A DNA stretch of 33,079 nucleotides, from assembly GCA_016215105.1 (NCBI GenBank), contig JACRLJ010000029.1:1-33079 (forward strand), written 5' to 3'. Made by a program: the position numbers and the translations under genes. The notes below the pieces were generated by a model. That model was not told the origin of the DNA and searched no databases. It saw nothing but the letters and a program-made list of their open reading frames with translations. The stretch's first letter is position 1. The number at the start of each line of letters is the position of its first letter. Origin of the DNA: Candidatus Hydrogenedentota bacterium (lineage in GTDB: Bacteria > Hydrogenedentota > Hydrogenedentia > Hydrogenedentales > SLHB01). This document shows, one piece after another, positions 6,894 to 15,909 of this stretch.

Positions 6894-7601
6894 TTACATC
6901 TTGAGCAGCGTTTCGACCAGCGACGTGTAACCCTTTTCCTTTAGCGTCGCGACCTGGGCTTGGTCGGCGTTGTCGCGGTTGGCCCGCGCGCTAGCAGTCC
7001 GTGCCTCGATCGGCTCTGGGGCGAGCATAACCCACTGCCCCGTGCGCGCATCTACGACCACGGCCCTCAAACGAATGCGCATCCGCTGAGTCTCGTCGGG
7101 AACGAAACGTCCGGCCATGGGCACCCATGATACGGTTTTCGTGGCGAGATTGGCCTGTTCAGCTTCGAGCACGCCCCAGTAACAGACAATGAAATCGTAG
7201 CCACCTTGCGCGGCCGTAAGCCGGAGCGTCTTGGAGAAGTTTGCGGTGGACGAGGTCTTGTCGGGCACGCCGGAGAATTGCGCCACGCGAAAATGGCGCG
7301 CGAGCTCGGTGCACATCGGTTCATCGGGCACGGGCGATCCGGACTGAATAAGGAGGACGGCCTTGCCGGCTTGGAGTTTCACATTGTGTTCCTTGGCGAA
7401 TGCCGCTGCGATGTCCGTGTCGGATATGGGTTGGGTGGGGTCAACTCCCAATACATTGAATTCCGATAGTTCGCCCTCATAGGACGGTTCGTATCCACGG
7501 GCGTGCGATATGGAGCGCCTACTCATACATCCCGTTAGCAAAGTAAGGATGAGTAACCCGCTCAGACTGGAAATGAGTATTTCTTGGCGCCGACGGTCCA
7601 T
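6894..7601 (-). CDS. Lipoprotein of unknown function
   Basis: This 235-residue protein has a lipobox LLTGC (Cys25) after a basic start, so it should be anchored to a membrane. The mature part has a strand-rich region with AVLLIQSGSPVPDEPM and a segment resembling lipoproteins that report on periplasmic state (YDFIVCYWGVLE, residues about 134-145). A Cys in that strand is its only other notable residue. I do not recognise a specific function. The upstream gap of 197 nt to the next gene contains a palindrome at 7752-7771. Confidence 0.75.
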   Translation of the reverse strand: MDRRRQEILISSLSGLLILTLLTGCMSRRSISHARGYEPSYEGELSEFNVLGVDPTQPISDTDIAAAFAKEHNVKLQAGKAVLLIQSGSPVPDEPMCTELARHFRVAQFSGVPDKTSSTANFSKTLRLTAAQGGYDFIVCYWGVLEAEQANLATKTVSWVPMAGRFVPDETQRMRIRLRAVVVDARTGQWVMLAPEPIEARTASARANRDNADQAQVATLKEKGYTSLVETLLKM

Positions 7602-7751
7602 GGTGAATCCTCCCTTTTTGAGACCCCATTCTATCGCTCAAACCGCTCCGTAACTTGCGCTGAACTATAGGGCAGAGACGCCAGCAGTAGCAATCAAGGC
7701 CGTGTGCGCGCTGGCCGCGACACCAGAGAATCCCGGTACTTGAAAGTCTAC

Positions 7752-7771
7752 GGACGGCGGGGACGCCGTCC
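7752..7771. repeat. GC-rich palindrome, REP-like
   Basis: GGACGGCG and CGCCGTCC form an 8-bp perfect stem around a 4-nt loop, 28 nt after the stop of the BNR gene. It has no T-run, so it is more like a short dispersed palindromic element than a terminator, though it might act as either. Confidence 0.4.
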
Positions 7772-7798
7772 CTCCCGTTCGCTCCAGCGGAGGTTTTG

Positions 7799-9202
7799 TT
7801 AGAAGGTCTTAATCTCTTTTGGGACGGAAAAGTTTCCGTTCATTTCGCTGGGCAACTGGTAGACCTTGGTTCCATCGCGATTGGCGAAGTAGAGATGAGA
7901 TTCGGAGGTCTTCAACGGGTTGCCGTCGGCCCAGTAGGCGTAGAAATCCTTATTTGCGCTCAGCGGACGGCGGATGTAGGTGTGGTTGAGGGGACTGTCG
8001 TGGGTAAGTTGGCGAAACTTATTCCACGTTTCGCCGTGGTCCGTGGATTCCCAGATCGCGACTTCGCCGCCGGCGCCGTAGGGTGGAGGACCTGGCTCGG
8101 TGGGGAAGATAGCGCGCCACTTGCCGCGTTCGATGTAGAGACTGCCCATGTCGTAATTGTGATCGACCGTCGTTATGGTGGTGATTTTCCATTCGGCGCC
8201 GGTCCATCGGGCAATGCGCAGCTCGCGCGGGCCGGGGCCCGGCTTCCAACTGCGCGAGATGACGTGAAGGATAATGGGGTGACCTTTGGCGTCGTAGTTC
8301 AGGTCGGAAAGATAGGCCAGCCAGCCCTCGGACTCATAGTCGTGTACCAGCGCGGGATTCTTGGCCTCGGTCAACGGAGTCGAAACCATACTACCGGCGG
8401 CGGTCCGCCAAGTCTTGCCCATATCGGCGGTTTCGAGGTAGTAGACGTTGGTCCGCCAATTGAGACCATGCTTGGTTTTGTCACCTTGGAACGCGTTTGG
8501 GTGGTAGTTGAACGCTGTCCCGACCGATTTGCCGCGAGGCCAACTGATTTGATAGTGGCCTTCGTCAATGTGGGCCAGCTTTTTGGGGTCGCTCCAGGCC
8601 GCGCCGTCGGGACTGGTCTGGTAACAGAGCCCGCGGCCATCCTTATAGCGCGTTTCGAGAAAGAGAAATCCGCGCTTGGGAACGTACCAGGGTTGCGGGT
8701 AGGAATAGTTTGTCTTCAGAACTTGCGTGAATCCGTCCACGCTGTACGGGGCGTCGCTCTTGAAGATGTAGGCCGGCCGCGCTGTGCCGTGGGCGCTAGC
8801 GAAGACCCACACGTACCCTGCCTTGTCCAACGCGATTACCGGATTGTCGTGGGCGTCTTCGGTCTGCTTGTCGAGCAAGATAGTGGGGCGGGGGACTTGT
8901 CCCGTCTTGTGGTCGTAGTAGGAGACCATTTCGACAAGCGCGGTTGGGTTGCCGGGCTTTGCGCCACCGTATACGAAGAAGGTCTTCTTCACCTTGGGCG
9001 CGTATACCGCGAAGGGAATGTGGTCGGCGCAGTAGGTGCCGTAGCCTCCGCTGTATTTGTATACGAATTCGTCGTTTGTGGGCTGGTTGAAATACCAAAT
9101 GCCACGATACCCGGTATCTTTGGGTAAGGGATCGGCAACGGCCAAGGCACAGGCCAGCATCACCGCGCCGGCGGCGCAGATGTGTTTCGACGACAGATTC
9201 AT
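7799..9202 (-). CDS. Secreted BNR-type repeat protein, likely carbohydrate-active
   Basis: This 467-residue exported protein has a signal peptide (ICAAGAVMLACALAVA, residues about 7-22). The mature start GYRGIWYFNQP and the following GTYCADHIPFAVYAP are the hallmark of a family annotated as BNR repeat-containing proteins (BNR_4), found near polysaccharide-degrading genes. BNR-like blades are visible (SPDGAAWSDP, STDHGETWNK). Sialidase-fold propellers usually bind or cleave glycans. The catalytic residues cannot be assigned here. I chose the ATG at 9200-9202 because GGGAG/GTGGGA lies upstream and the signal peptide begins there. It diverges from the formaldehyde dehydrogenase gene across 322 nt. 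Family assignment is good, enzyme activity unproven. Confidence 0.8.
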   Translation of the reverse strand: MNLSSKHICAAGAVMLACALAVADPLPKDTGYRGIWYFNQPTNDEFVYKYSGGYGTYCADHIPFAVYAPKVKKTFFVYGGAKPGNPTALVEMVSYYDHKTGQVPRPTILLDKQTEDAHDNPVIALDKAGYVWVFASAHGTARPAYIFKSDAPYSVDGFTQVLKTNYSYPQPWYVPKRGFLFLETRYKDGRGLCYQTSPDGAAWSDPKKLAHIDEGHYQISWPRGKSVGTAFNYHPNAFQGDKTKHGLNWRTNVYYLETADMGKTWRTAAGSMVSTPLTEAKNPALVHDYESEGWLAYLSDLNYDAKGHPIILHVISRSWKPGPGPRELRIARWTGAEWKITTITTVDHNYDMGSLYIERGKWRAIFPTEPGPPPYGAGGEVAIWESTDHGETWNKFRQLTHDSPLNHTYIRRPLSANKDFYAYWADGNPLKTSESHLYFANRDGTKVYQLPSEMNGNFSVPKEIKTF

Positions 9203-9524
9203 GTTCCCACGTGCTCTCCCGCTCGAACTGAGTTCAGCATGAACCATGCGCCTGTGCGTCTTCAAGGATGGCGCTTGCCAAATGAAGGAATAAGAGCAAT
9301 AATGGGGGCGTTCGGTGAGCGCGGCGGTTTTTCCGGGCTCTGCATGGGAAACGATTCCCGGGGCGGAGTGCGTTGCGTCCTCACATTCTACCTTGGCGCG
9401 CGAGTAGTGCGCCTGTACCGTGACTGAGTACTGATCCTTACGGAGCGAATCGGAACGCGTGAGCGGTTCCGGGTGTGTGGCGGATTACTTCAGGTAACGA
9501 CGGCAGACAAGAGGAGAATGAGCT
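9203..9524. other. Divergent promoter region
   Basis: This 322-nt spacer lies between two divergently transcribed genes. No confident promoter or operator was found. Small inverted repeats (GGGAA-ACGA-TTCCC near 9348 and GGAAC/GTTCC near 9450) are too short to interpret. The only clear signal is the ribosome binding site GAGGAG just before 9525. Confidence 0.5.
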
Positions 9525-10715
9525 ATGGCAGCGAATCGTGGAGTTGCGTACATCAAACCGGGAGTCGTCGAGGTGCAGAGCATTGACTACCCCAAGCTGG
9601 CGATCGGAAAGCGGAAGTGCGAACACGGGGTCATTCTCAAGATCATCTCAACCAACATTTGCGGAAGCGACCAGCACATGGTGCGCGGACGGACCACGGC
9701 GCCGGCCGGGCTCGTGCTCGGACATGAGATCACGGGGAAAGTGATCGAGGCCGGGCGGGACGTCGAGTTCATCAAGGTCGGCGATATTGTGTCCGTTCCG
9801 TTCAATATCGCCTGTGGCCGCTGCCGCAACTGCAAGGAAGGCAAGACCGGGATCTGTCTGAACGTGAACCCGGCGCGTCCCGGCGCGGCTTACGGGTATG
9901 TGGACATGGGCGGTTGGGTCGGGGGACAGGCCGAATACGTCATGGTTCCATATGCGGATTTCAATCTCCTGAAGTTCCCCGACAAAGACCAAGCCATGGC
10001 GAAGATCAAGGACCTTACGCTGCTGTCGGATATCTTTCCGACGGGGTACCACGGGGCAGTGACGGCCGGTGTTGGACCAGGAACGATCGTGTATGTGGCG
10101 GGCGCGGGTCCGGTCGGGTTGGCCTGCGCGGCGTCGTGCCATTTGTTGGGCGCGGCGTGCGTCATCGTCGGTGACATGATCCCGGAACGCCTCAAGCAAG
10201 CAAAGAGCTTCGGGTGCGAAGTGGTGGACCTGCGCAAAAACGCGACTCTGGCGGAGCAGATTGATCAGATTGTGGGCGAGCCGGAAGTGGACGCCGCAGT
10301 GGATTGCGTTGGCTTCGAGGCGCGCGGGCATGGGCACGACACCAAGGTTGAGCGGCCGGCGACCGTGCTGAACGCCGTCATGGAAGTAACGCGCGCGGGC
10401 GGCTCACTGGGTATTCCTGGACTTTATGTAACCGGCGATCCGGGCGCAGTGGACGCCAACGCCAAGATCGGCATGCTCGGGATTCGTATCGGATTGGGCT
10501 GGGCGAAGTCGCACCATTTCACGACGGGCCAGTGCCCGGTGATGAAATACAACCGGCAACTGATGCAGTGCATCCTGCACGACAAGATTAAGATCGCCAA
10601 AGCGGTCAACGTGAAGACCATTTCGTTGAAGGATGCGCCGCAGGGGTACAAGGATTTCGACAAAGGCGCGGCGAAGAAGTTCGTGATTGATCCGCATGGG
10701 ATGATCGCGGCGTAA
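9525..10715 (+). CDS. fdhA: Glutathione-independent formaldehyde dehydrogenase
   Basis: This 396-residue zinc alcohol dehydrogenase family member matches the NAD-dependent, glutathione-independent formaldehyde dehydrogenase of Pseudomonas putida in length and motifs. The catalytic zinc site is Cys46, His67 (GHE) and Asp169. The structural zinc uses Cys97, Cys100, Cys103 and Cys111. The NAD site is GAGPVG (193-198). The reaction is formaldehyde plus NAD plus water to formate plus NADH, in the cytoplasm. A strong ribosome binding site (AGAGGAG) precedes the ATG. The next gene encodes a formate dehydrogenase-like protein, so the product may be oxidised onward. The intervening 215 nt hold an inverted repeat and show no clear transcription stop. 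Confidence 0.92.
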   Translation: MAANRGVAYIKPGVVEVQSIDYPKLAIGKRKCEHGVILKIISTNICGSDQHMVRGRTTAPAGLVLGHEITGKVIEAGRDVEFIKVGDIVSVPFNIACGRCRNCKEGKTGICLNVNPARPGAAYGYVDMGGWVGGQAEYVMVPYADFNLLKFPDKDQAMAKIKDLTLLSDIFPTGYHGAVTAGVGPGTIVYVAGAGPVGLACAASCHLLGAACVIVGDMIPERLKQAKSFGCEVVDLRKNATLAEQIDQIVGEPEVDAAVDCVGFEARGHGHDTKVERPATVLNAVMEVTRAGGSLGIPGLYVTGDPGAVDANAKIGMLGIRIGLGWAKSHHFTTGQCPVMKYNRQLMQCILHDKIKIAKAVNVKTISLKDAPQGYKDFDKGAAKKFVIDPHGMIAA

Positions 10716-10730
10716 GGTCGGTGGATGACT

Positions 10731-10845
10731 CCCCTGTGTCATTCTAGGGCTTCCGTGGGAACGTGTGGACGGAGTATACGCGCGAACGGAGCGGCTGTTG
10801 CACGTTAGACGGAGATTCTTCGCTGCGCTCAGAATGACACGGGGG
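10731..10845. repeat. Intergenic inverted-repeat element
   Basis: Arms CCCCTGTGTCATTCT (10731-10745) and AGAATGACACGGGGG (10831-10845) are inverted repeats with one mismatch in 15. Next to the right arm is the motif AGATTCTTCGCTGCGCTCAGAATGACA. That motif is known to me as a widespread intergenic repeat of environmental bacterial genomes. It looks like a miniature mobile or REP-type element in the space between the formaldehyde dehydrogenase and the oxidoreductase gene. No transposase is encoded in it. Confidence 0.6.
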
Positions 10846-10930
10846 TGTCTATTGGATTTATTTGTTGGGTTTATCGTGTGCGACCTCGCCGGCTAGAGCC
10901 GGTACTGCGAACCAGTGGATGAGAGTAATT

Positions 10931-13129
10931 ATGTCTGATGGGTGTGGCGCAAAACGTATTCCCAAAGCGGCTGGCGGGTGGGCGGCGATTCTATATGCGC
11001 TGCGTATGGCGCGGGAGACCGGCGGCTATTGGCGGATGTGGAAGGCACTGAGGTCGAAGAACGCGTGTAAGACCTGCGCCGTGGGGATGGGCGGGCAGTC
11101 GGGCGGAATGGTCAACGAGCACGGCCATTTCCCCGAGGTGTGCAAGAAATCCGTCCAGGCGATGGCGGCCGACATGCGCGGGCGGATCGGGGATGGCTTC
11201 TTCGACAAATTCGGACTGGAGGAACTGCGGAAACTCAGTTCGCGCGAGCTGGAAGCGGCGGGACGGATCACGGAGCCGCTCTGCGCCTGTCCGGAAGACA
11301 CCCACTACCGTGTGATTTCGTGGGACGACGCGTTCGAGCGCATCGCGCGGAAGCTTAAAGCCACGCCGCCAGACGAGAGCTTCTTCTATTTCAGCGGGCG
11401 CTCCTCGAACGAAGCGGGATTTCTCCTGCAACTGTTCGCACGCCTCTACGGCACGAATAACGTCAACAACTGCTCCTACTACTGTCATCAGGCGTCCGGC
11501 GTGGGACTGAGCAGTGTGTACGGTTCCGGTACGGCCAGCCTTCAGTTGGAGGACGTCGAGAACTGCGACCTGCTCTTTGTGATCGGCGCAAATCCGGCCT
11601 CGAATCATCCGCGATTGATGAGCGCGATTCTTCGGCTCAAACGGCGTGGGGGAAAGGTCATTGTCGTTAACCCGCTGCGAGAAATCGGCCTGGTGAAGTT
11701 TCGCATTCCCTCGAGCCCGGCAAGTCTACTGTTCGGCACGACAATCGCCGATATCTACGTACAGCCTCATATCGGCGGCGACATCGCGTTCCTAGCCGGG
11801 GTCGCCAAGGCAATTCTGGAATCGGGGTCGCAGGACAAGCCGTTCATTGCCAACCATACCGAAAGCTGGCCTGAATTTGAGCAAATGGTTACTGAGGCAT
11901 CGTGGGATACGCTTGTGGAACAGTCCGGTGTGTCCCGTGAGGTAATTCAGCGGGCGGCGGAAGTGTACGCCAACTCGGCGGGCACGGTGTTTGCCTGGGC
12001 CATGGGAATTACGCACCACGAGCATGGCGTAAAGAATGTGCAGATGATCGCCAATGTGGCGCTAATGCGAGGTATGCTGGGAAAACCCAACGCGGGTTTG
12101 CTTCCGATACGAGGACATAGCAACGTTCAAGGTATTGGATCCATGGGAGTGGCGCCCAAGCTGCGCGACGAGGTGTTCTCGCGCCTTCAGAACCATTTCG
12201 GAGTGAAGCTTCCCATAAGTCCGGGACTGGATACCATGGGGTGTCTGGAGCGCGCGGAGGAGGGCAAGATACGGTTCGCGTTCTGTCTGGGGGGAAACCT
12301 GTACGGCTCGAACCCGGATTCGGTCTACGCGCAGCGCGTACTGAGCAGCGTGGATCTGGTGGTTTACCTCAACACAACGTTGAACACCGGACACGCCCAC
12401 GGGACAGGCATGGAGACGATCATTCTGCCTGTGCTGGCCCGTGACGAAGAACGCCAATCGACGACCCAGGAATCCATGTTCAACTACGTTCGTCTGAGCG
12501 ACGGTGGACCTGCGCGTCACGCGAACCTGCGCAGTGAAGTGGAGATTATTTCCCGGATTGCGCGCGACGTCTTGGACGGCGCGAGCCCTGTGGATTGGAC
12601 GGGGATGGAGCAGCACGGGCGCATCCGCGAGGCCATCGCGGCAATCGTTCCGGGCTATGAGGCCATCGGACAGGTCGAGAAGACCAAAGAGGAATTCCAA
12701 ATCGGGGGGCGAACGTTCCGCACGCCGAAATTCAAGACTCCTTCGGGCCGCGCAAAGTTTCATTCGTTTCCTGTGCCGCCATTGAAGGAGATAGGGGGAA
12801 ACGAATTGCGTCTGATGACTATTCGGTCTGAGGGGCAGTTCAACACCGTGGTGTACGAAGAAGAGGACTATTATCGGGGGCAGGAACGCCGTGACGTCAT
12901 CCTCTTGAACCCTCTTGACCGAATTCGCCTTGGACTTGCGGTGGACCAGCAAGTAACCGTTCGGAGCGATACTGGGGCGCTGCGGAATATCCGTGTACGC
13001 GAGATTGATAATCGCCCTGGTAACGCGGTGATGTATTACCCAGAGGCGAATGTGCTCGTACCACGAGTTCTGGATGGTGCTTCGGGGACACCGGCGTTCA
13101 AGAACATTATGGTGAGAGTCCTCCCGTAA
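10931..13129 (+). CDS. FdhF/YdeP-type molybdopterin oxidoreductase
   Basis: This 732-residue protein is a molybdopterin-bis(MGD)-binding oxidoreductase of the FdhF/YdeP family, related to formate dehydrogenase alpha subunits. The catalytic core shows ISWDDAFERIARKL and YFSGRSSNEAGF, followed by NCSYYCHQASGVGL, whose Cys185 is a candidate Mo ligand. An NPASNHPR motif of the MGD site and a C-terminal molydopterin-dinucleotide-binding domain (RLMTIRSEGQFNTVVYEEEDYYRG) follow. Near the N terminus is a CKTC pair (Cys46, Cys49) where relatives have a similar CPGC-type segment. I chose the ATG at 10931 because the conserved sequence starts there. No TAT signal is apparent, so it is cytoplasmic. Its place after fdhA suggests formate oxidation, but YdeP relatives also link to acid resistance, so the substrate is uncertain. 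Confidence 0.85.
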   Translation: MSDGCGAKRIPKAAGGWAAILYALRMARETGGYWRMWKALRSKNACKTCAVGMGGQSGGMVNEHGHFPEVCKKSVQAMAADMRGRIGDGFFDKFGLEELRKLSSRELEAAGRITEPLCACPEDTHYRVISWDDAFERIARKLKATPPDESFFYFSGRSSNEAGFLLQLFARLYGTNNVNNCSYYCHQASGVGLSSVYGSGTASLQLEDVENCDLLFVIGANPASNHPRLMSAILRLKRRGGKVIVVNPLREIGLVKFRIPSSPASLLFGTTIADIYVQPHIGGDIAFLAGVAKAILESGSQDKPFIANHTESWPEFEQMVTEASWDTLVEQSGVSREVIQRAAEVYANSAGTVFAWAMGITHHEHGVKNVQMIANVALMRGMLGKPNAGLLPIRGHSNVQGIGSMGVAPKLRDEVFSRLQNHFGVKLPISPGLDTMGCLERAEEGKIRFAFCLGGNLYGSNPDSVYAQRVLSSVDLVVYLNTTLNTGHAHGTGMETIILPVLARDEERQSTTQESMFNYVRLSDGGPARHANLRSEVEIISRIARDVLDGASPVDWTGMEQHGRIREAIAAIVPGYEAIGQVEKTKEEFQIGGRTFRTPKFKTPSGRAKFHSFPVPPLKEIGGNELRLMTIRSEGQFNTVVYEEEDYYRGQERRDVILLNPLDRIRLGLAVDQQVTVRSDTGALRNIRVREIDNRPGNAVMYYPEANVLVPRVLDGASGTPAFKNIMVRVLP

Positions 13130-13150
13130 TCCGCTATTTGCCGACAGACT

Positions 13151-14649
13151 CTATTGGCGGGCGCTCATTTTGACGCGCCGACACGCTTCGTCCATGAGCA
13201 GCGTCTTTCTTGCCCGGGTTACGTCATTTGCGGTAAGCGTGATTCTTTCGCAGCCGTTCTCGAGTTTCAGGAACGTGTCGACCGTTGGGCTCCAGCAGCC
13301 GGTGAGGTAGGCGTCTTGGGTATTGACGAGGCGCAACGGCGCTACCGCTTCGTCGGCGATTGCGGGGGCGAAGCCGTTCACCTTTAGCCGGCGGACGTCT
13401 TCACACAGCAAGGCCGGCCGCTGGTCGGATTCGCTGAGGCCCAGTTGGACGTTGTCCAGGGTGATCCCCTCGACGTGGCGGCAGAAGAAACCGTACGCGG
13501 GCAAGGGGCCAAACATCGTAACCTCCGGATACTTCTCTTCCAATTCCGGCACGTTTGCGAGCGCCTGTTCCTTGGTCCCTCCGCCCGGGAATGTGATGCG
13601 GACGTTGCTGATTGAAACGTTCTCGATGGGATGACCGGGAATGCCCGCGATGGCGCATCCCGTATGGTAACGTTTGAGATGGCGACCCCATCCAAAGTCC
13701 CGCCATCGACAATTTCCAAGGCAATTCCCGCGATACCGTCGCGGCGGCCGTTCAGGACACTGTCCACCAAGGAGCGCGTGACGACGCAGTTTGAAATGGT
13801 GATGTCTTTGAACCCTCCCGAAGATTCGGTTCCGGCCTTGATCGCGTTGCAGTGGGAACGGAGGATGCAGTCCGACACTACCACCCGTTCTGTCGGCTTG
13901 GCGCCGGTGCTTTTCAGGGTTAGGGCGTCGTCATCCGTGTCGCCAACGCAGCCGCTAATGACTACATCTCTGCAACAGTCGATGTCGACCATGTCGTTAT
14001 TGTGGCCACCATGATTGAAGACGGTGACCCCGCGAAGCGTGACAAAATCGCAGTCGAGATAGTGCTGCATCCACATGGGCGAATTGCGCAGCGTGATGTT
14101 CTCCACGAGCACATTGCGGCAGCTCACCAAGCGAATCAGGTAGGGCCGGTTTGCGTAGCCCGCAACGGGCGCGTAGCGGCCGGTTCCGGCGTACGCCGCA
14201 GTCATCTGTTTCATTTGCTCCTCGGATGCGACCTTATCTCGAAACCGGGCGCCGTCCCCTTCAATGGTTCCACGGCCGGTAATTGCGATGTCAGTAAGCC
14301 CCTCTCCCCAAATCAGAGCGCGGCCGTTGTAGCGATCTGCGCAGGAGGGAAACCGGCATACAATAAAGGGATAGTCATCGACGTTACGGCTCGCCAAGAG
14401 CACGGCGCCGGTGTCAAAATCGAGGCGAATGTGGTCGCGGAGTTGGATGGTCCCGGACACAAAAGTACCTGCCGGAAAGTGGACCGTCCCGCCTCCGCCA
14501 CAGGCGTCAATCGCCGCCTGGATGGACTTGGTATTCAGCGTGACGCCGTCTCCCTTGGCGCCAAAATCGGCAATAGAGATTTGTGTTGGGGTGGCCGCGG
14601 CGACCAGCGGGAATAGGACGTACGCAATTACTACACGATGGAATCCCAT
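13151..14649 (-). pseudogene. Polygalacturonase (GH28) gene, frame-disrupted
   Basis: The gene opens with AAGGAG and ATG (14649) and a signal peptide, then ISIADFGAKGDG, the usual GH28 start. Family active-site blocks are present: HNNDMVDID (NND at 217-219), DTDDDALTLKS (239-241) and CNAIKAGTES (267-274). The reading frame follows the family to ISNVTIRD and then breaks at 13652-13660. The rest, beginning CAIAGIPGHPIENVSISN, continues in another frame to the stop at 13151-13153. The segment normally found between them (PIFIRLGNRGR-type, about 35-45 residues) is absent, so the lesion looks like a deletion with frame change and not a single missed base. A sequencing or assembly error remains possible. 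An intact enzyme would be a secreted pectin or related glycan hydrolase. Confidence 0.8.
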
Positions 14650-14889
14650 AAGCGCTCCTTGTCTGCCTGAGACCATTGGCCTTGTGCATCAAATTGTACA
14701 CTGAACGCGTTCTAAATCGGTTGCCGGCGACATGACGCGATTCGACAACGCGATGGTGCGCGCAGGCGCCGTAGCTGCGCCGATGCCCGACGAGTCATTG
14801 AACCGGGCGAAATACCGTCTTATACTTCACGCAAGGTTTGGTGTATAGGTCTATAGCAGAGTGCGCTTTGGCAGGAGGAGATCCGGGAG

Positions 14890-15555
14890 ATGCGGACGTT
14901 GCGTCTGATTGCGGCGGTCATGTCGGTGTGTGTGGCGTGTCTCTTCACGGGCGGAGTGCTTTTGGGTGAAGACAAACCGCCCGAGGCGGATTCCGCATCC
15001 CCCAAGGACGCGGCCAGTTGGACGACGGACCCGGTCAGTCAGATGGTGTTCTTTGCTGTCCTGGAGGGGTTGTACTCGGACGGGGTGACCAACGACATTA
15101 TCGACTTTATCATTCCACAGAAGCCAGCGACCAAGAAGCCGGACTATACCGCGAGCTTCATTTATACCTGTCCTTTGTGCGAGCCGACTCTGGAGGCGAT
15201 GCGGGTTTACGGCGCTCGGCCGGTCTTCCTGGGGTTTCGGCCGCCGGCGCCGAATACCTTTGGGCCGGGTGTTGACGAACATACGCGAGAACAATTGGCC
15301 AGCCCGGCGCGCGGTGAGCGAGAGGAGGCCCTGCAGCGTCTCTTGGAGAAATGGGTTCGCCGCCGCATGGACACCATGCGGCTGACCGACGCGGAGCGCG
15401 CCGAATGGCAGGGTAAATTCGAGGCCGGGCGCAAGGCGGGTTTGGAGCGCTTGAAGGAGTTTCAAGAGAAGGGTTCTTTCGGAGGAACCTACACCGAATG
15501 GAAACGGTGCGCCGCTTGTGACGGGATTGTCGCGGCTTGCGGCGGCGGACGGTGA
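14890..15555 (+). CDS. Exported protein with two CxxC motifs
   Basis: This 221-residue protein begins with a likely signal peptide (RLIAAVMSVCVACLFTGGVLL). The mature part has two CxxC motifs: one in FIYTCPLCEP (about 92-97) and one in WKRCAACDG near the C terminus. Between them is a helical, Arg/Glu-rich section (residues about 140-195). The four cysteines could bind a metal or form a redox pair; this is inference. The ribosome binding site GGAGGAG is 11 nt upstream. I know of similar exported proteins in planctomycetes and related groups but no function. The 240 nt before it, back to the polygalacturonase start, showed nothing identifiable. Confidence 0.75.
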   Translation: MRTLRLIAAVMSVCVACLFTGGVLLGEDKPPEADSASPKDAASWTTDPVSQMVFFAVLEGLYSDGVTNDIIDFIIPQKPATKKPDYTASFIYTCPLCEPTLEAMRVYGARPVFLGFRPPAPNTFGPGVDEHTREQLASPARGEREEALQRLLEKWVRRRMDTMRLTDAERAEWQGKFEAGRKAGLERLKEFQEKGSFGGTYTEWKRCAACDGIVAACGGGR

Positions 15556-15563
15556 GTTGATAG

Positions 15564-15584
15564 GTCCTATAGGTCATATAGGAC
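15564..15584. repeat. Short AT-rich palindrome
   Basis: GTCCTATA and TATAGGAC form an 8-bp stem around GGTCA, 9 nt after the double-CxxC gene. It lies in a stretch where ATAGGT is repeated. No T-run follows, so a terminator is not supported; it may be a simple intergenic repeat like the tract at 63-98. Confidence 0.4.
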
Positions 15585-15633
15585 TGATAGGTTGGATTGA
15601 TCGGGCGCGGGATCAAGGAAATAGGAGCGCGGC

Positions 15634-15813
15634 ATGCAGCTAGTTGGATGGATTTTGGTTATTGTTGGTGGAGTTCCGTTCTTATTGGATTGCGTTGGAA
15701 TGCTGGGTGTGATTCCGGCGCTTGTGAAAATGAATGTGCCGACGGGTGTCTGGGGAGGTATTGGGGTGGTAGGAATCGTGATTGCGATGATGACGCGTCG
15801 TCCGCGCAGTTGA
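15634..15813 (+). CDS. Small two-helix membrane protein
   Basis: This 59-residue protein runs from an ATG with a good ribosome binding site (AGGAG, 15623-15627) to TGA at 15811-15813. Two hydrophobic segments are clear: about residues 4-31 (GWILVIVGGVPFLLDCVG) and 38-53 (GVWGGIGVVGIVIAMM). A short basic tail ends in RRPRS. The hydrophobic pattern, the ribosome binding site and the lack of any competing gene support it as real, but it is small and unfamiliar. No function is assignable. The following large gene starts 96 nt later, so they could share a transcript. Confidence 0.6.
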   Translation: MQLVGWILVIVGGVPFLLDCVGMLGVIPALVKMNVPTGVWGGIGVVGIVIAMMTRRPRS

Positions 15814-15909
15814 CCGCTTGGGAATCAAGAATTGAGGAAGAGATTGAGCGGGTGTGGGGATTCAGGGCGTGGCTGGGGCGCATTTGTTATTTGCGGAATG
15901 GAGAATAGA

